DNA of 43,623 bases from an uncultured Flavobacteriaceae bacterium (GTDB lineage Bacteria > Bacteroidota > Bacteroidia > Flavobacteriales > Flavobacteriaceae). Below the pieces are notes generated by a model. That model ran no database searches. It was not told where the DNA came from and was given only the letters and a program-made list of their open reading frames with translations. Below, in pieces: positions 8,512 through 16,481 of this stretch. The stretch spans positions 1 through 43,623 of the forward strand of contig CAJWAE010000008.1 of assembly GCA_913020075.1 (NCBI GenBank). The letters run 5' to 3'. The position numbers and the translations under genes are program-made. How positions within the stretch are numbered: the stretch's first letter is position 1; every line of letters starts with the position of its first letter.

Positions 8512-8632
8512 TAAGCAAGGTAATAGTTAAATAAAACTCAATATTACAATAGATTTTTGTGTAGTACGAAGGTATAGAAATTGCCAAAACGATCTCACAA
8601 GATTAAAATCAACATATTATTCTAAAAAAATA

Positions 8633-8677
8633 ACTTAATTCAAAAACCCTCCTTAGTAGAGGGTTTTTGAATTAAGT
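8633..8677 (-). terminator. Long-stem rho-independent terminator of the tandem NTF2-like gene
   Basis: A perfect 19-bp inverted repeat (8633-8651 with 8659-8677, 7-nt loop) has a CCCTC/GAGGG core beside a T5 tract in both directions. It begins four bases past the stop of the minus-strand gene ending at 8681 and could also stop plus-strand transcription. Confidence 0.8.
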
Positions 8678-8680
8678 ATA

Positions 8681-9601
8681 TTACTTATTTAAACTTCGTT
8701 CATATTGAACAACTCTATTAATCTTTCCGTCAAGATTGAAATAGAAATAATCCACAATTTCTTTGTCCCAAACATCTCCATTTTTCAAAGTCCTAGTTTC
8801 ACGACCCTGAACGGATACTCCAGAAGCAGGATCTGTATTATAAATTTTTAATGGAACGATATCATAGGGATTCCATAAAATCTCAGAATAAGAATCGAAA
8901 TATGAATTCCACATTTCGTGAGTAAATGCAGTTGAAGAACCGTCTGATCCCTCGACTATTGCTCCATCTATGAAAAAGGTTTTACAAGTTTTGCTATCTT
9001 TTTTATTATAGGCTTTAATGAATTTTTCAATAATTTCAGTTTCTCCTCTATTAGAAAAAACTAATTTACGTCCAGTGTATTCACTTTTTGTTTTTCCAAA
9101 AAACTTACCACCCGTAGCTAACCCAAATTCATTATCAGGATAATTTCTTCTCCATTGATTAAATCCAGATATTTCCCCTGATTTATTAACAACAAATATC
9201 TCCATCAAATTTTGTTTTTGTTTTGAGCCATTTTTCCATTCTCGCTCTTCAACAGACCAACTAAGAACTTGAGTTCTATCGTCTCCTTTTATTCTGATAG
9301 GAAACATTACCCAAGGTTTCATATTAAGTTTAGTCGTAGTTTCGTGCCACTCTTTTGTAAACGCACCATTTTTCTTTTTATACTCATCAGAATAATATGA
9401 TAATTCCAATTCGGAATTTCCTGCATTATATGCTTCAATTGCTTTTAATACAGTTTCCATTGCATCATCATCTCCTAATAAAATAGGTTGATTTAAAAAT
9501 TCACCTTCACCCATCCATTTTCCTGCAGATTTTATTTTTTGCGCCTGAAGTGTTGGAAAGATAAGCATAGCAAGAATAAATAATTTCACTTTCATTGTCA
9601 T
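8681..9601 (-). CDS. Secreted protein with two NTF2-like domains
   Basis: Exported protein of 306 residues from the Met at 9601 (or 304 from 9595). The ORF track begins 13 codons earlier, upstream of the -7 element at 9622-9629, so that extension is rejected. The signal peptide is MKVKLFILAMLIFPTLQAQ. Two SnoaL/NTF2-like domains follow: one starts near METVLKAIEAYNAGNS and ends in ISGFNQWRR, the second starts near EIIEKFIKAYNKKDS and ends in KINRVVQYERS. Each opens with the family's typical helix and closes with a strand. Such domains bind small ligands, and catalysis is not certain. It is monocistronic, with a strong terminator behind it. Confidence 0.8.
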   Translation of the reverse strand: MTMKVKLFILAMLIFPTLQAQKIKSAGKWMGEGEFLNQPILLGDDDAMETVLKAIEAYNAGNSELELSYYSDEYKKKNGAFTKEWHETTTKLNMKPWVMFPIRIKGDDRTQVLSWSVEEREWKNGSKQKQNLMEIFVVNKSGEISGFNQWRRNYPDNEFGLATGGKFFGKTKSEYTGRKLVFSNRGETEIIEKFIKAYNKKDSKTCKTFFIDGAIVEGSDGSSTAFTHEMWNSYFDSYSEILWNPYDIVPLKIYNTDPASGVSVQGRETRTLKNGDVWDKEIVDYFYFNLDGKINRVVQYERSLNK

Positions 9602-9621
9602 TGATTTAAGATTAATTAATT

Positions 9622-9629
9622 CAAATATA
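9622..9629 (-). promoter_or_regulatory. -7 element (TAnnTTTG) of the tandem NTF2-like gene
   Basis: The minus strand reads TATATTTG, an exact match to the Bacteroidota -7 consensus, about 20 bp before the Met at 9601. No -33 TTG is evident at normal spacing. Confidence 0.45.
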
Positions 9630-9806
9630 ATAAAAAACACTCCTTATCTATGGGCCTATGGTAGGGTTTATATACCATCAACAGAAAAATAAAGCTAAAG
9701 TTGTTCTATGAATTCTCCATTGGTAATTAAAACAAAGTATTTATCTCATTTTTGTATCTTTCATAGACTAAAATTATCTTTATAATAATTTTTTAAATCA
9801 AAAATC

Positions 9807-11690
9807 ATGAATGCTCTTAAACTAATTGTTTTTTTAGTCTTTTTTCCTTTATTTCAAAACAACTATGCTCAAGAAAACATAAAAGAAAAACTTCTTAAAA
9901 TTGCTATAATAGAAGAAAAAGTAATGATGCCTATGCGTGACGGAATTAGACTGTCTACAGACATTTATCGTCCAAAGAACATTAAAAAGGCACCTATTAT
10001 TTTCTCAAGAACACCTTATAATTTTAATACTTGGCAAAATGAAAAAGAAGAGTTTAGAACAATGGAGCGTGCTTATGAAGCGATAAAACATGGATATGCT
10101 TATGTAGTACAAAATGAACGTGGCCGTTATTTTTCAGAAGGGGATTGGGATATTTTAGGCATTCCACTAACGGATGGTTATGATGCCTTTACTTGGATGA
10201 CACAACAAGTTTGGTCAAACGGTAAAATAGGAACTCTTGGTTGCTCATCTACAGCAGAATGGCAGATGGCAGTAGCTGCACTTGATCATCCCTCTCATGC
10301 CGCAATGGTTCCTCAAGGTTATGGTGCTGGAATTGGAACTGTAGGTGAATATTTTGAACAAGGAAACTGGTATCGTGGCGGTGCTGAACAATTATTATTT
10401 CCGTCATGGCTTTATAGTGTTGAGCATGATAAATTTAAACCACGGATTCCGAAGGGTGCTTCACAAGAAGATTTAATTCGTATTTCAAGATTTTATGATT
10501 TAGCTCCAGAAAATCCCCCTGTCGATTGGGCGGAGTCCTTCAAACATTTACCACTTCAAGACTTACTAAAAAACGTAAATGGAAAAAAAGAAATTTATGA
10601 TAAGATGATTCGAAGAAAACCTAATAATGAAGAATGGTTTAATGGAGGTCTTTATCATGATACAATGGACTTTGGAGTTCCTAGCTTTTGGTTTGTTTCT
10701 TGGTATGATGTTTCGGTGAGTCCAAATCTTGCATTATTTAATCATGTTCGAAAGATGGCTAAAGATGAAATGGTAAGAGATAACCAATATTTAGTTATTG
10801 CTCCTACTCTCCATTGCGGCTTCACTAGAGCCACAAAAAACACAATTGTGGGAGAAAGGTCAATGGGAGATGCAACACTCAATTACGATGATCAAATATA
10901 TGCCTGGTTTGATTATTTATTGAAAGGGGAAGACAATGATTTTAAAAAAGATACTCCAAGAGTTCAGTATTTTACTATGGGTAAAAATATTTGGCAAGCA
11001 TCAGATACATGGCCTCCATCAAAAACAGTTATGAAAACTTATTATTTACAAAGCGATGGGAATGCGAATAGCCGTTTTGGAGACGGGGTTTTAAGTTCTA
11101 AAAAAGACAAAAGAGGAAAAACTTCAGATATGTTTTTATATGATCCGATGAATCCTGTTAAATCTTACGGAGGAGGAGTCTGTTGTACTGGAAATGCTGT
11201 ACAGGGTGGTTCATTCGATCAGCGTGAAATGGAAAAAAGAAAAGACATTTTAGTATATACTTCAGAACCCTTAAAAGAGGGTGTTGAAGTTTCAGGCTTT
11301 ATTAAAAGCACTCTGTACCTTTCTTCCGACGCTAAAGACACAGACCTAACAATTAAATTAATTGATGTATACCCAGACGGAACTGCCTTCAACTTGGATG
11401 AAACGATACAGCGTGTTCGCTATAGAGAAGGGTATGAAAAAGAAGTTTTCATGAACCAAGGAAATATTTATGAAGTACCTTTAACACCCATGGCTACGAG
11501 TAATTATTTCAAAAAAGGGCATCGCATTAGAATAGAAGTTTCTAGTAGTAATTTTCCTCGTTTTGCTAGAAATCTTAATTCAGGAGGCAATAATTATGAT
11601 GAAATCAATTCAAAAATTGCTACAAATAAGATTCATCATTCCTCAAATTATCCATCAAGCATTAGCTTGCCTTTTGTTGAAAATAAATAA
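9807..11690 (+). CDS. Exported CocE/NonD-family hydrolase (X-Pro peptidase S15-like)
   Basis: Serine hydrolase of 627 residues with a signal peptide (to about NNYAQ, residue 22). The CocE/S15 layout is intact: [18 protein letters not shown] opens the catalytic domain, RTPYN holds the oxyanion Tyr71, and GCSSTAEWQ holds the nucleophile Ser147, with Ala where the family elbow usually has Gly. A WYD segment and LHCGF supply the acid and His. The C-terminal jelly-roll domain begins near [10 protein letters not shown] and contains FPRFARNLN. Relatives are alpha-amino-acid ester hydrolases, glutaryl-acylases, cocaine esterase and X-Pro dipeptidyl-peptidases. Substrate cannot be set from sequence. 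A vicinal Cys pair (VCCTG) lies before the jelly-roll. It is monocistronic. Confidence 0.88.
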   Translation: MNALKLIVFLVFFPLFQNNYAQENIKEKLLKIAIIEEKVMMPMRDGIRLSTDIYRPKNIKKAPIIFSRTPYNFNTWQNEKEEFRTMERAYEAIKHGYAYVVQNERGRYFSEGDWDILGIPLTDGYDAFTWMTQQVWSNGKIGTLGCSSTAEWQMAVAALDHPSHAAMVPQGYGAGIGTVGEYFEQGNWYRGGAEQLLFPSWLYSVEHDKFKPRIPKGASQEDLIRISRFYDLAPENPPVDWAESFKHLPLQDLLKNVNGKKEIYDKMIRRKPNNEEWFNGGLYHDTMDFGVPSFWFVSWYDVSVSPNLALFNHVRKMAKDEMVRDNQYLVIAPTLHCGFTRATKNTIVGERSMGDATLNYDDQIYAWFDYLLKGEDNDFKKDTPRVQYFTMGKNIWQASDTWPPSKTVMKTYYLQSDGNANSRFGDGVLSSKKDKRGKTSDMFLYDPMNPVKSYGGGVCCTGNAVQGGSFDQREMEKRKDILVYTSEPLKEGVEVSGFIKSTLYLSSDAKDTDLTIKLIDVYPDGTAFNLDETIQRVRYREGYEKEVFMNQGNIYEVPLTPMATSNYFKKGHRIRIEVSSSNFPRFARNLNSGGNNYDEINSKIATNKIHHSSNYPSSISLPFVENK

Positions 11691-11786
11691 ATGTATTAAC
11701 TCTTAAGGTAATTTTGGATACACTCTTGGAAATTAATCAAGATATTAAAAGCTTGTGAAATAAGATAAAAACTATTTCAAAGGCTT

Positions 11787-11794
11787 TATATTTG
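11787..11794 (+). promoter_or_regulatory. -7 element (TAnnTTTG) upstream of the Stealth gene
   Basis: TATATTTG is an exact consensus match. It lies 35 bp before an ATG at 11829 that is in a different frame from the gene, and 81 bp before the TTG used as the annotated start. Confidence 0.45.
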
Positions 11795-11874
11795 TAATTG
11801 AAATGTTGATAATAATATTTATCACAATATGTTAAAATTTATTTTCTCTTTTTATAAAAAAGCATAAAGACCAT

Positions 11875-12873
11875 TTGTTAAAAGATCCATTTCATATTGA
11901 TGTTGTTATTTCTTGGGTAGATGGAAAGGCAGCCAAACATGAAAAAAAAATCCAAAGTTATATTGATAAAGAAGTCATCAATAATTCTCACGGAATTAAA
12001 AAAACTCGCTTCAAATCAATAAATGAAATAGAGTATTGTGTTTTATCTATTTTAAAATTTGCTCCTTTTGTTAAAAACATTTTTATCGTTACAGACAATC
12101 AGGATCCTAAAATTTTCAATGCTGTAAAAACAAATTTTCCCGAAAGATTTACTAATATTAAAATAATTGATCACAAAGAAATTTTTGAAAACTACGAACG
12201 CTTTCTGCCTGTCTTCAATAGTCGTTCAATAGAAAGTATGATATGGCGGATTAAGGATCTATCAAATAATTTTGTTTATTTCAATGATGATTTTTTTATA
12301 ATTAGACCAATAAAAATTTCAGATTGGTTTATTAACGGAAACCCCGTTCTGAGAGGGAATTGGAAATTAGCCCCAAAAAAACAGATTAAATGGATTGCTT
12401 TATCAGAAAAAATAAGGAATTACTTTTCGAAAGAGAAAAAATACTCACCGAAACCTAATTTTTATATTTCACAATGGAAAGCAGCTAAAATAATAGGATT
12501 TGACAATAAATTTTTTAGAATTGAACACACCCCACATGCCATAAACAGAAAAAGATTAGATTTTTTTTTTAAAAAAAATAAAACTCTTTTAGAAAAAAAC
12601 ATATCATATCGATTTAGAAATTACTCTCAATTTAATACTGTCGCATTATCAAACCATCTTGAAATAAAAAAGGGAAATTCTAATTTAGAACCTCCCAAAG
12701 CAGTATATATTTATCCAATAAAAAGGCATAAAAACTACATTAAAAATAAATTAGAACAGTGTGATAAAGATTTAGAAATGAAATTTTTATGTGTTCAAAG
12801 CTTAGACAGATCAACAATTCAAGATCAGCAAAAAATAATGAGTTGGATTAAAAACAGAATTTTTAAAAAATAA
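11875..12873 (+). CDS. Stealth-family sugar-phosphate transferase
   Basis: Predicted hexose-1-phosphate transferase for capsule or surface polysaccharide, 332 residues. CR1 is IDVVISWVDG near the N-terminus. CR2 runs from RFKSINEIEYCVLSI through IVTDNQ and FNSRSIESMIWRI to VYFNDDFFI. A later block with EHTPHAINRKRL corresponds to CR3. These are the conserved regions of Stealth proteins, relatives of GlcNAc-phosphotransferase that attach sugar phosphates. The start is awkward: an in-frame TAA at 11833 leaves only TTG at 11875, while an ATG at 11829 in another frame would join the gene if one A were removed from the run at 11856-11861. It is apparently monocistronic, with no capsule genes next to it. 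Confidence 0.85.
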   Translation: MLKDPFHIDVVISWVDGKAAKHEKKIQSYIDKEVINNSHGIKKTRFKSINEIEYCVLSILKFAPFVKNIFIVTDNQDPKIFNAVKTNFPERFTNIKIIDHKEIFENYERFLPVFNSRSIESMIWRIKDLSNNFVYFNDDFFIIRPIKISDWFINGNPVLRGNWKLAPKKQIKWIALSEKIRNYFSKEKKYSPKPNFYISQWKAAKIIGFDNKFFRIEHTPHAINRKRLDFFFKKNKTLLEKNISYRFRNYSQFNTVALSNHLEIKKGNSNLEPPKAVYIYPIKRHKNYIKNKLEQCDKDLEMKFLCVQSLDRSTIQDQQKIMSWIKNRIFKK

Positions 12874-12880
12874 TCATCAA

Positions 12881-12903
12881 AAATTGAACTTAATTTTCAA
12901 TTT
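12881..12903 (+). terminator. Weak hairpin after the Stealth gene
   Basis: An 8-bp inverted repeat (12881-12888 with 12896-12903) follows the stop codon by a few bases, with AT-rich flanks. It lies between convergent genes. The low-GC stem makes this tentative. Confidence 0.25.
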
Positions 12904-12958
12904 AATTAAAAATATAACTGATTGAATTATCTTAATTACCTGTAAAAAGAGATTTACG

Positions 12959-14272
12959 CTATAAAATAGTAATCCTTACTTTTTTCTTTTTTAATCGGGT
13001 GTTGTTTAATTTTTCTACCAATGAATCTGCAATTATTTTAGGAACGGCTACAAATGCACAATCTTGTTTTAACTCTATCGTTCCTAATTGATCTTTGGTT
13101 ATATTTCCCTGTTTAAAGAAGAGTCCAGCAATATCACCTTTAGAAATTTTATCTTTTCTACCGCCAGAAATAAATAATGTTTCCCAAAACGGAGATTTAA
13201 TATTTGATTTTTTTGAAATATCCACAAAACTGGCTTTTTTAACGTATTCTGGTAGATCTTCGCTTTCTCCTTTCAAAACATAAGCAGTTCCTTTAGAATC
13301 AACTCTGGCTGTTCTTCCATTTCTATGAACAAACTCGTCTTCTGAACGCGGAAGTTCGTAATGGATAATAAATTTTAATTCTGGAATATCAAGACCTCTT
13401 GAAGCTAAATCGGTAGCAATTAAAATTAAGTTTGTACCATTTCTGAATTTTATTAATGAGCGTTCTCTATCTTTTTGCTCCATACCTCCTGAAAAACAGC
13501 CATGGTTTAACTCATTTCTATCTAAAAAACTACTGACCTGATCGATACTACTTCTTAAATTACAGAATATAATCCCGTTTTGATTTCCAAGATATCCGAT
13601 TAGATCTAATAGTGCTGGCAATTTGCTTTTTGAGGAGGACAAAACTGATTTAACTTCCAATTTAGAAAATATTTTTTCTCGTAAATAATTAATCGTAGTA
13701 GGTTGGTCTAAGCGAACAAAATCAGGAATTTTCACACTTTGAGTTGCAGATGTTAAAACTCGTTTATTTATGTGGGGGAGCTGATTGATAATTTCCCGCA
13801 TCTCCAATTCAAAACCATCTTCAAGTGATTTATCAAACTCGTCTAGTATAAGTATTTTTATGTTTTTTTTAGAAAACCGTTCATTACCAAAATGATCTGC
13901 AATTCTACCAGGAGTTCCTATTAAAATTGAGGGCACATGCTTTATTTCCATTTTGTCCTTAGACATCGGTCTGCCACCATATACTGCATTTACTTTAAAA
14001 CCAGAACCCATAGTACGAACTACTTGTTCAATTTGTATAGCTAATTCTCGTGAAGGCACTATAATTAAAGCTTGAACCTCATTGCAATTGGGATCCAGTA
14101 TTTTGATAATGGGTAATAAAAAAGCTAATGTTTTACCTGTTCCTGTTGGTGATAAAATAATAGTATTAGTTGTTGTTTTAATTACAGAGATAGCTTCCTC
14201 TTGCATTGGATTTAAGACATGAATATTTAATTTTGTTAAAATATCTTGTTGCCCTTTAATACTATTTGCCAT
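12959..14272 (-). CDS. DbpA-like DEAD-box RNA helicase
   Basis: ATP-dependent RNA helicase of 437 residues. Motifs in order: Q motif around Gln24, Walker A SPTGTGKT (41-48), PSRELAIQ, GTPGR, DEFD at 144-147 instead of DEAD, SAT (175-177), ATDLASRGLDIP and HRNGRTAR. Residues about 365-437 form a DbpA-type RNA-binding domain (LFISGGRKDKISKGDIAGLF, ending KKKKVRITIL), which in E. coli and Bacillus directs the helicase to 23S rRNA hairpin 92 during large-subunit assembly. The start codon is 5 bp from the end of the preceding helicase, so the two are cotranscribed. It likely acts in ribosome assembly. The Phe in motif II is unusual but known substitutions there can be tolerated. Confidence 0.9.
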   Translation of the reverse strand: MANSIKGQQDILTKLNIHVLNPMQEEAISVIKTTTNTIILSPTGTGKTLAFLLPIIKILDPNCNEVQALIIVPSRELAIQIEQVVRTMGSGFKVNAVYGGRPMSKDKMEIKHVPSILIGTPGRIADHFGNERFSKKNIKILILDEFDKSLEDGFELEMREIINQLPHINKRVLTSATQSVKIPDFVRLDQPTTINYLREKIFSKLEVKSVLSSSKSKLPALLDLIGYLGNQNGIIFCNLRSSIDQVSSFLDRNELNHGCFSGGMEQKDRERSLIKFRNGTNLILIATDLASRGLDIPELKFIIHYELPRSEDEFVHRNGRTARVDSKGTAYVLKGESEDLPEYVKKASFVDISKKSNIKSPFWETLFISGGRKDKISKGDIAGLFFKQGNITKDQLGTIELKQDCAFVAVPKIIADSLVEKLNNTRLKKKKVRITIL

Positions 14273-14277
14273 AATAA

Positions 14278-15618
14278 TTAGTTCCTTTTATTATTTTTTA
14301 AAGCTGTGTCTTTTGGAGTAGTCATGCCTGTGTTTATCAAATAATTTGCAAGTACTTTATTTATTAACTCTTCTTTTGTAAGGTGATGAAAAGTTTTACT
14401 TACTCGCTGTCTGAATTCAACTGAAATATTTCGATTAGTTTTGGTTTTAAGTATTTTTTTAGCCCATAACAAACCATTATTTTCTTCAATACTTTGCGTG
14501 TCCCCTTTTTTAAATTCATTAAATTTTATACATAATTCTTTTTCAAGATCAGCAATTCCTTCAACTTCTTCTTGTTGGATTATGACTAGTGAAAGCCCTT
14601 TAGCACCAGCTCTGGCAGTACGACCGCTTCGATGCACATAGGTTTCGTAGGTTTCTGGTAAATGATAATTTACAACATAGGAAATTTCTTTAACATCAAT
14701 TCCACGTGCTGCTAAATCGGTTGCTACCAAAATATCTATATATCCTTCTCTAAATTGACCCATGATTCGATCACGAATACCTTGTGTTAAGCTACCATGA
14801 ATAGAACCTGATGAAAATTTATTGATAGCTAAATTTTTTCCTAATTTATTGACTGCTGCTTTTGTTTTGCAGAAAATAATTCCTCTTTGTCCTTCTTTGG
14901 AACTTAAAAAATGCATTAAAACATTTAACTTTTCTATCGGTTCTACAACCATATAATTGTGATCGATCTCTTGATGTCCAATTTTGGCCATGTTAGCCTC
15001 TATCTGCAGGATATCCTTTGACATATAATTTTGAACCAATTGTTTTATTTGACCTGAAAGGGTTGCAGAAAACAATAAGGTTCTACGTGTTTTGGGTGTT
15101 TCTCCAATAATACTATCTAAATCGTCTTTGAATGCATTCACCATTTCATCGGCTTCATCCAGTACCAAATACCTTAAACTTTTAATGTTAATAGCATCAC
15201 GACTAATTAAATCCAAGAGACGTCCTGGTGTTGCTACAACAATATGTGTTGTTTTTTTTAGGCGCTCTATTTGAGGTTTTATAGAAATTCCACCACACAC
15301 TACTGCAATAGAAAAATTAGAGTTGTTCGCTCCATAAGACAATAAGTTATTATGGATTTGTTGACCTAATTCTCTTGTAGGTGCTAGTATTAAAACCTGA
15401 ATATTTGTAACTTCTAAATCGATTAATTGTAGAAGAGGCAACCCAAAAGCAGCAGTTTTACCTGTTCCTGTTTTTGCCAAAACAACAACATCTTCTTTTC
15501 GATTAAGTAGCACTGGAATGGTTTTTTTTTGAATATCTGTGGGAACAGAAATATTCAAATCAGCTAACCCTTTTTGTAATAGCTTATTAATTCCTAAATC
15601 AGAAAACAGGTTTGACAT
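14278..15618 (-). CDS. DEAD-box RNA helicase
   Basis: RNA helicase of 446 residues with a full motif set: Q motif (PTDIQ), AKTGTGKT (48-55), APTREL, GG, ATPGR, DEAD (154-157), SAT (184-186), ATDLAARGIDV and HRSGRTARAG. The tail (about 365-446) is Lys-rich and has no DbpA RNA-binding domain, so it differs in targeting from its neighbour. The best match is the RhlE/CshA/DeaD group acting in mRNA turnover or ribosome assembly, often in cold adaptation. It is first in a two-helicase operon and 119 bp after the J-domain gene on the same strand. The upstream minus-strand sequence has a near-consensus TATATTTA. Confidence 0.92.
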   Translation of the reverse strand: MSNLFSDLGINKLLQKGLADLNISVPTDIQKKTIPVLLNRKEDVVVLAKTGTGKTAAFGLPLLQLIDLEVTNIQVLILAPTRELGQQIHNNLLSYGANNSNFSIAVVCGGISIKPQIERLKKTTHIVVATPGRLLDLISRDAINIKSLRYLVLDEADEMVNAFKDDLDSIIGETPKTRRTLLFSATLSGQIKQLVQNYMSKDILQIEANMAKIGHQEIDHNYMVVEPIEKLNVLMHFLSSKEGQRGIIFCKTKAAVNKLGKNLAINKFSSGSIHGSLTQGIRDRIMGQFREGYIDILVATDLAARGIDVKEISYVVNYHLPETYETYVHRSGRTARAGAKGLSLVIIQQEEVEGIADLEKELCIKFNEFKKGDTQSIEENNGLLWAKKILKTKTNRNISVEFRQRVSKTFHHLTKEELINKVLANYLINTGMTTPKDTALKNNKRN

Positions 15619-15737
15619 AACATTGTTTTAGGTAAAGATAAATATACAAAACCTGTGAATTGAATAAATATGAGTGCTATTTTATTTTAAACCAACGATA
15701 TAAAAAACTTATCGAAAAATATTCTGACAAGTTTATA

Positions 15738-16187
15738 TTAATCCCCTTTTACCGTTCGTTTTGATTTTCTATAAAGGTGGTTGGGATAGATTGTGCGTTT
15801 TGCAAAACGACTCAATTTATTAGAGTTAATCATCTTGATATATATAGTTTTTGTTACTCCAAAATATTCATAAGTTGTTCCATCTAAAAAAGTAATTTCT
15901 AACAGTAAACCTTTGTGTGAATAATCTGCTATACCAGAATTTGTGATGGTTTCTGTATACGCTTCTATGTTAGCCGCTAATGTTTCTGGTGCTATACTTA
16001 CTAAAAAATGATAGCCATCAATTATTATTTGACTTTGTACTTCGGCCTCCTTATATTTTGGATCATCTCCTTGAAACTTGTCAGGATGCCATGCTTTGAC
16101 CAAATTCCGGTAGGTAGTTTTGAGCACCTTAAGATCAATCTCTTTTTCTACACTAAATAATTTCTTGTATTGATTTATGCGTTTCAT
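15738..16187 (-). CDS. J-domain protein with a C-terminal KTSC domain
   Basis: Cytosolic protein of 149 residues. Residues 1-68 form a J domain with the Hsp70-stimulating tripeptide His34-Pro35-Asp36 (AWHPDKF), preceded by helix II TTYRNLVK. Residues about 83-140 form a KTSC-type domain (GIADYSHKGLLLEITFLDG, TYEYFGV, then a Ser/Arg-rich end), a small domain known from lysyl-tRNA synthetases and phage proteins and of uncertain role. The combination recurs in Bacteroidota. It probably recruits DnaK to a particular client or nucleic acid. It lies upstream of the two helicases on the same strand, but a 119-bp gap leaves shared transcription open. Confidence 0.85.
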   Translation of the reverse strand: MKRINQYKKLFSVEKEIDLKVLKTTYRNLVKAWHPDKFQGDDPKYKEAEVQSQIIIDGYHFLVSIAPETLAANIEAYTETITNSGIADYSHKGLLLEITFLDGTTYEYFGVTKTIYIKMINSNKLSRFAKRTIYPNHLYRKSKRTVKGD

Positions 16188-16254
16188 AAACTATTTTTTC
16201 AACCCGCGAAACTACATTTTTATTATGAACTATACGATTTAAATACTACGTTTC

Positions 16255-16395
16255 TTACTTTATAATTGTTTCACGGTTTTTAGGAATCCTATCTGTCATT
16301 TTTTCATACATATCTAGAAACTTTGTTTTATTTGTTATTAATCGTATTTTAATATTATGTAACTCGCCTTTCCAGGTTTTACTAATATCGAAAAT
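16255..16395 (-). pseudogene. Possible remnant of a small coding region
   Basis: On the minus strand, an open frame between a TAG and a TAA encodes 46 residues of natural-looking composition (for example KTWKGELHNIKIRL and MYEKMTDRIPKN) with no start near its beginning; the first Met is late. It is too short for the ORF track. It could be a fragment of a decayed gene, an uncalled small gene or a chance open frame. It lies upstream of the J-domain gene. Confidence 0.25.
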
Positions 16396-16413
16396 CTAAT
16401 TTAGAATTTAAGC

Positions 16414-16448
16414 AAAAAAAAACCACCTTTTTAGAGGTGGTTTTTTTT
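16414..16448 (-). terminator. Strong rho-independent terminator of SusCD pair 1
   Basis: The stem CCACCT/AGGTGG (16423-16428 with 16435-16440) extends by A:T pairs to about 14 bp, with a 6-nt loop, and has a 9-T tract on the minus strand. It sits 34 bp after the SusD stop, closing the SusC-SusD operon. Its symmetry would also stop plus-strand transcription. Confidence 0.85.
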
Positions 16449-16481
16449 AAGAATATATAAATCCTTTAAATATTAAGTTAA

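Noticed and set aside
11856-11862. AAAAAAG as a programmed -1 slippery site before the Stealth gene
   Set aside because: The codon phase (TAT AAA AAA GCA) is wrong for a -1 slip, and a +1 shift would be needed. Reported instead as a start-site question.
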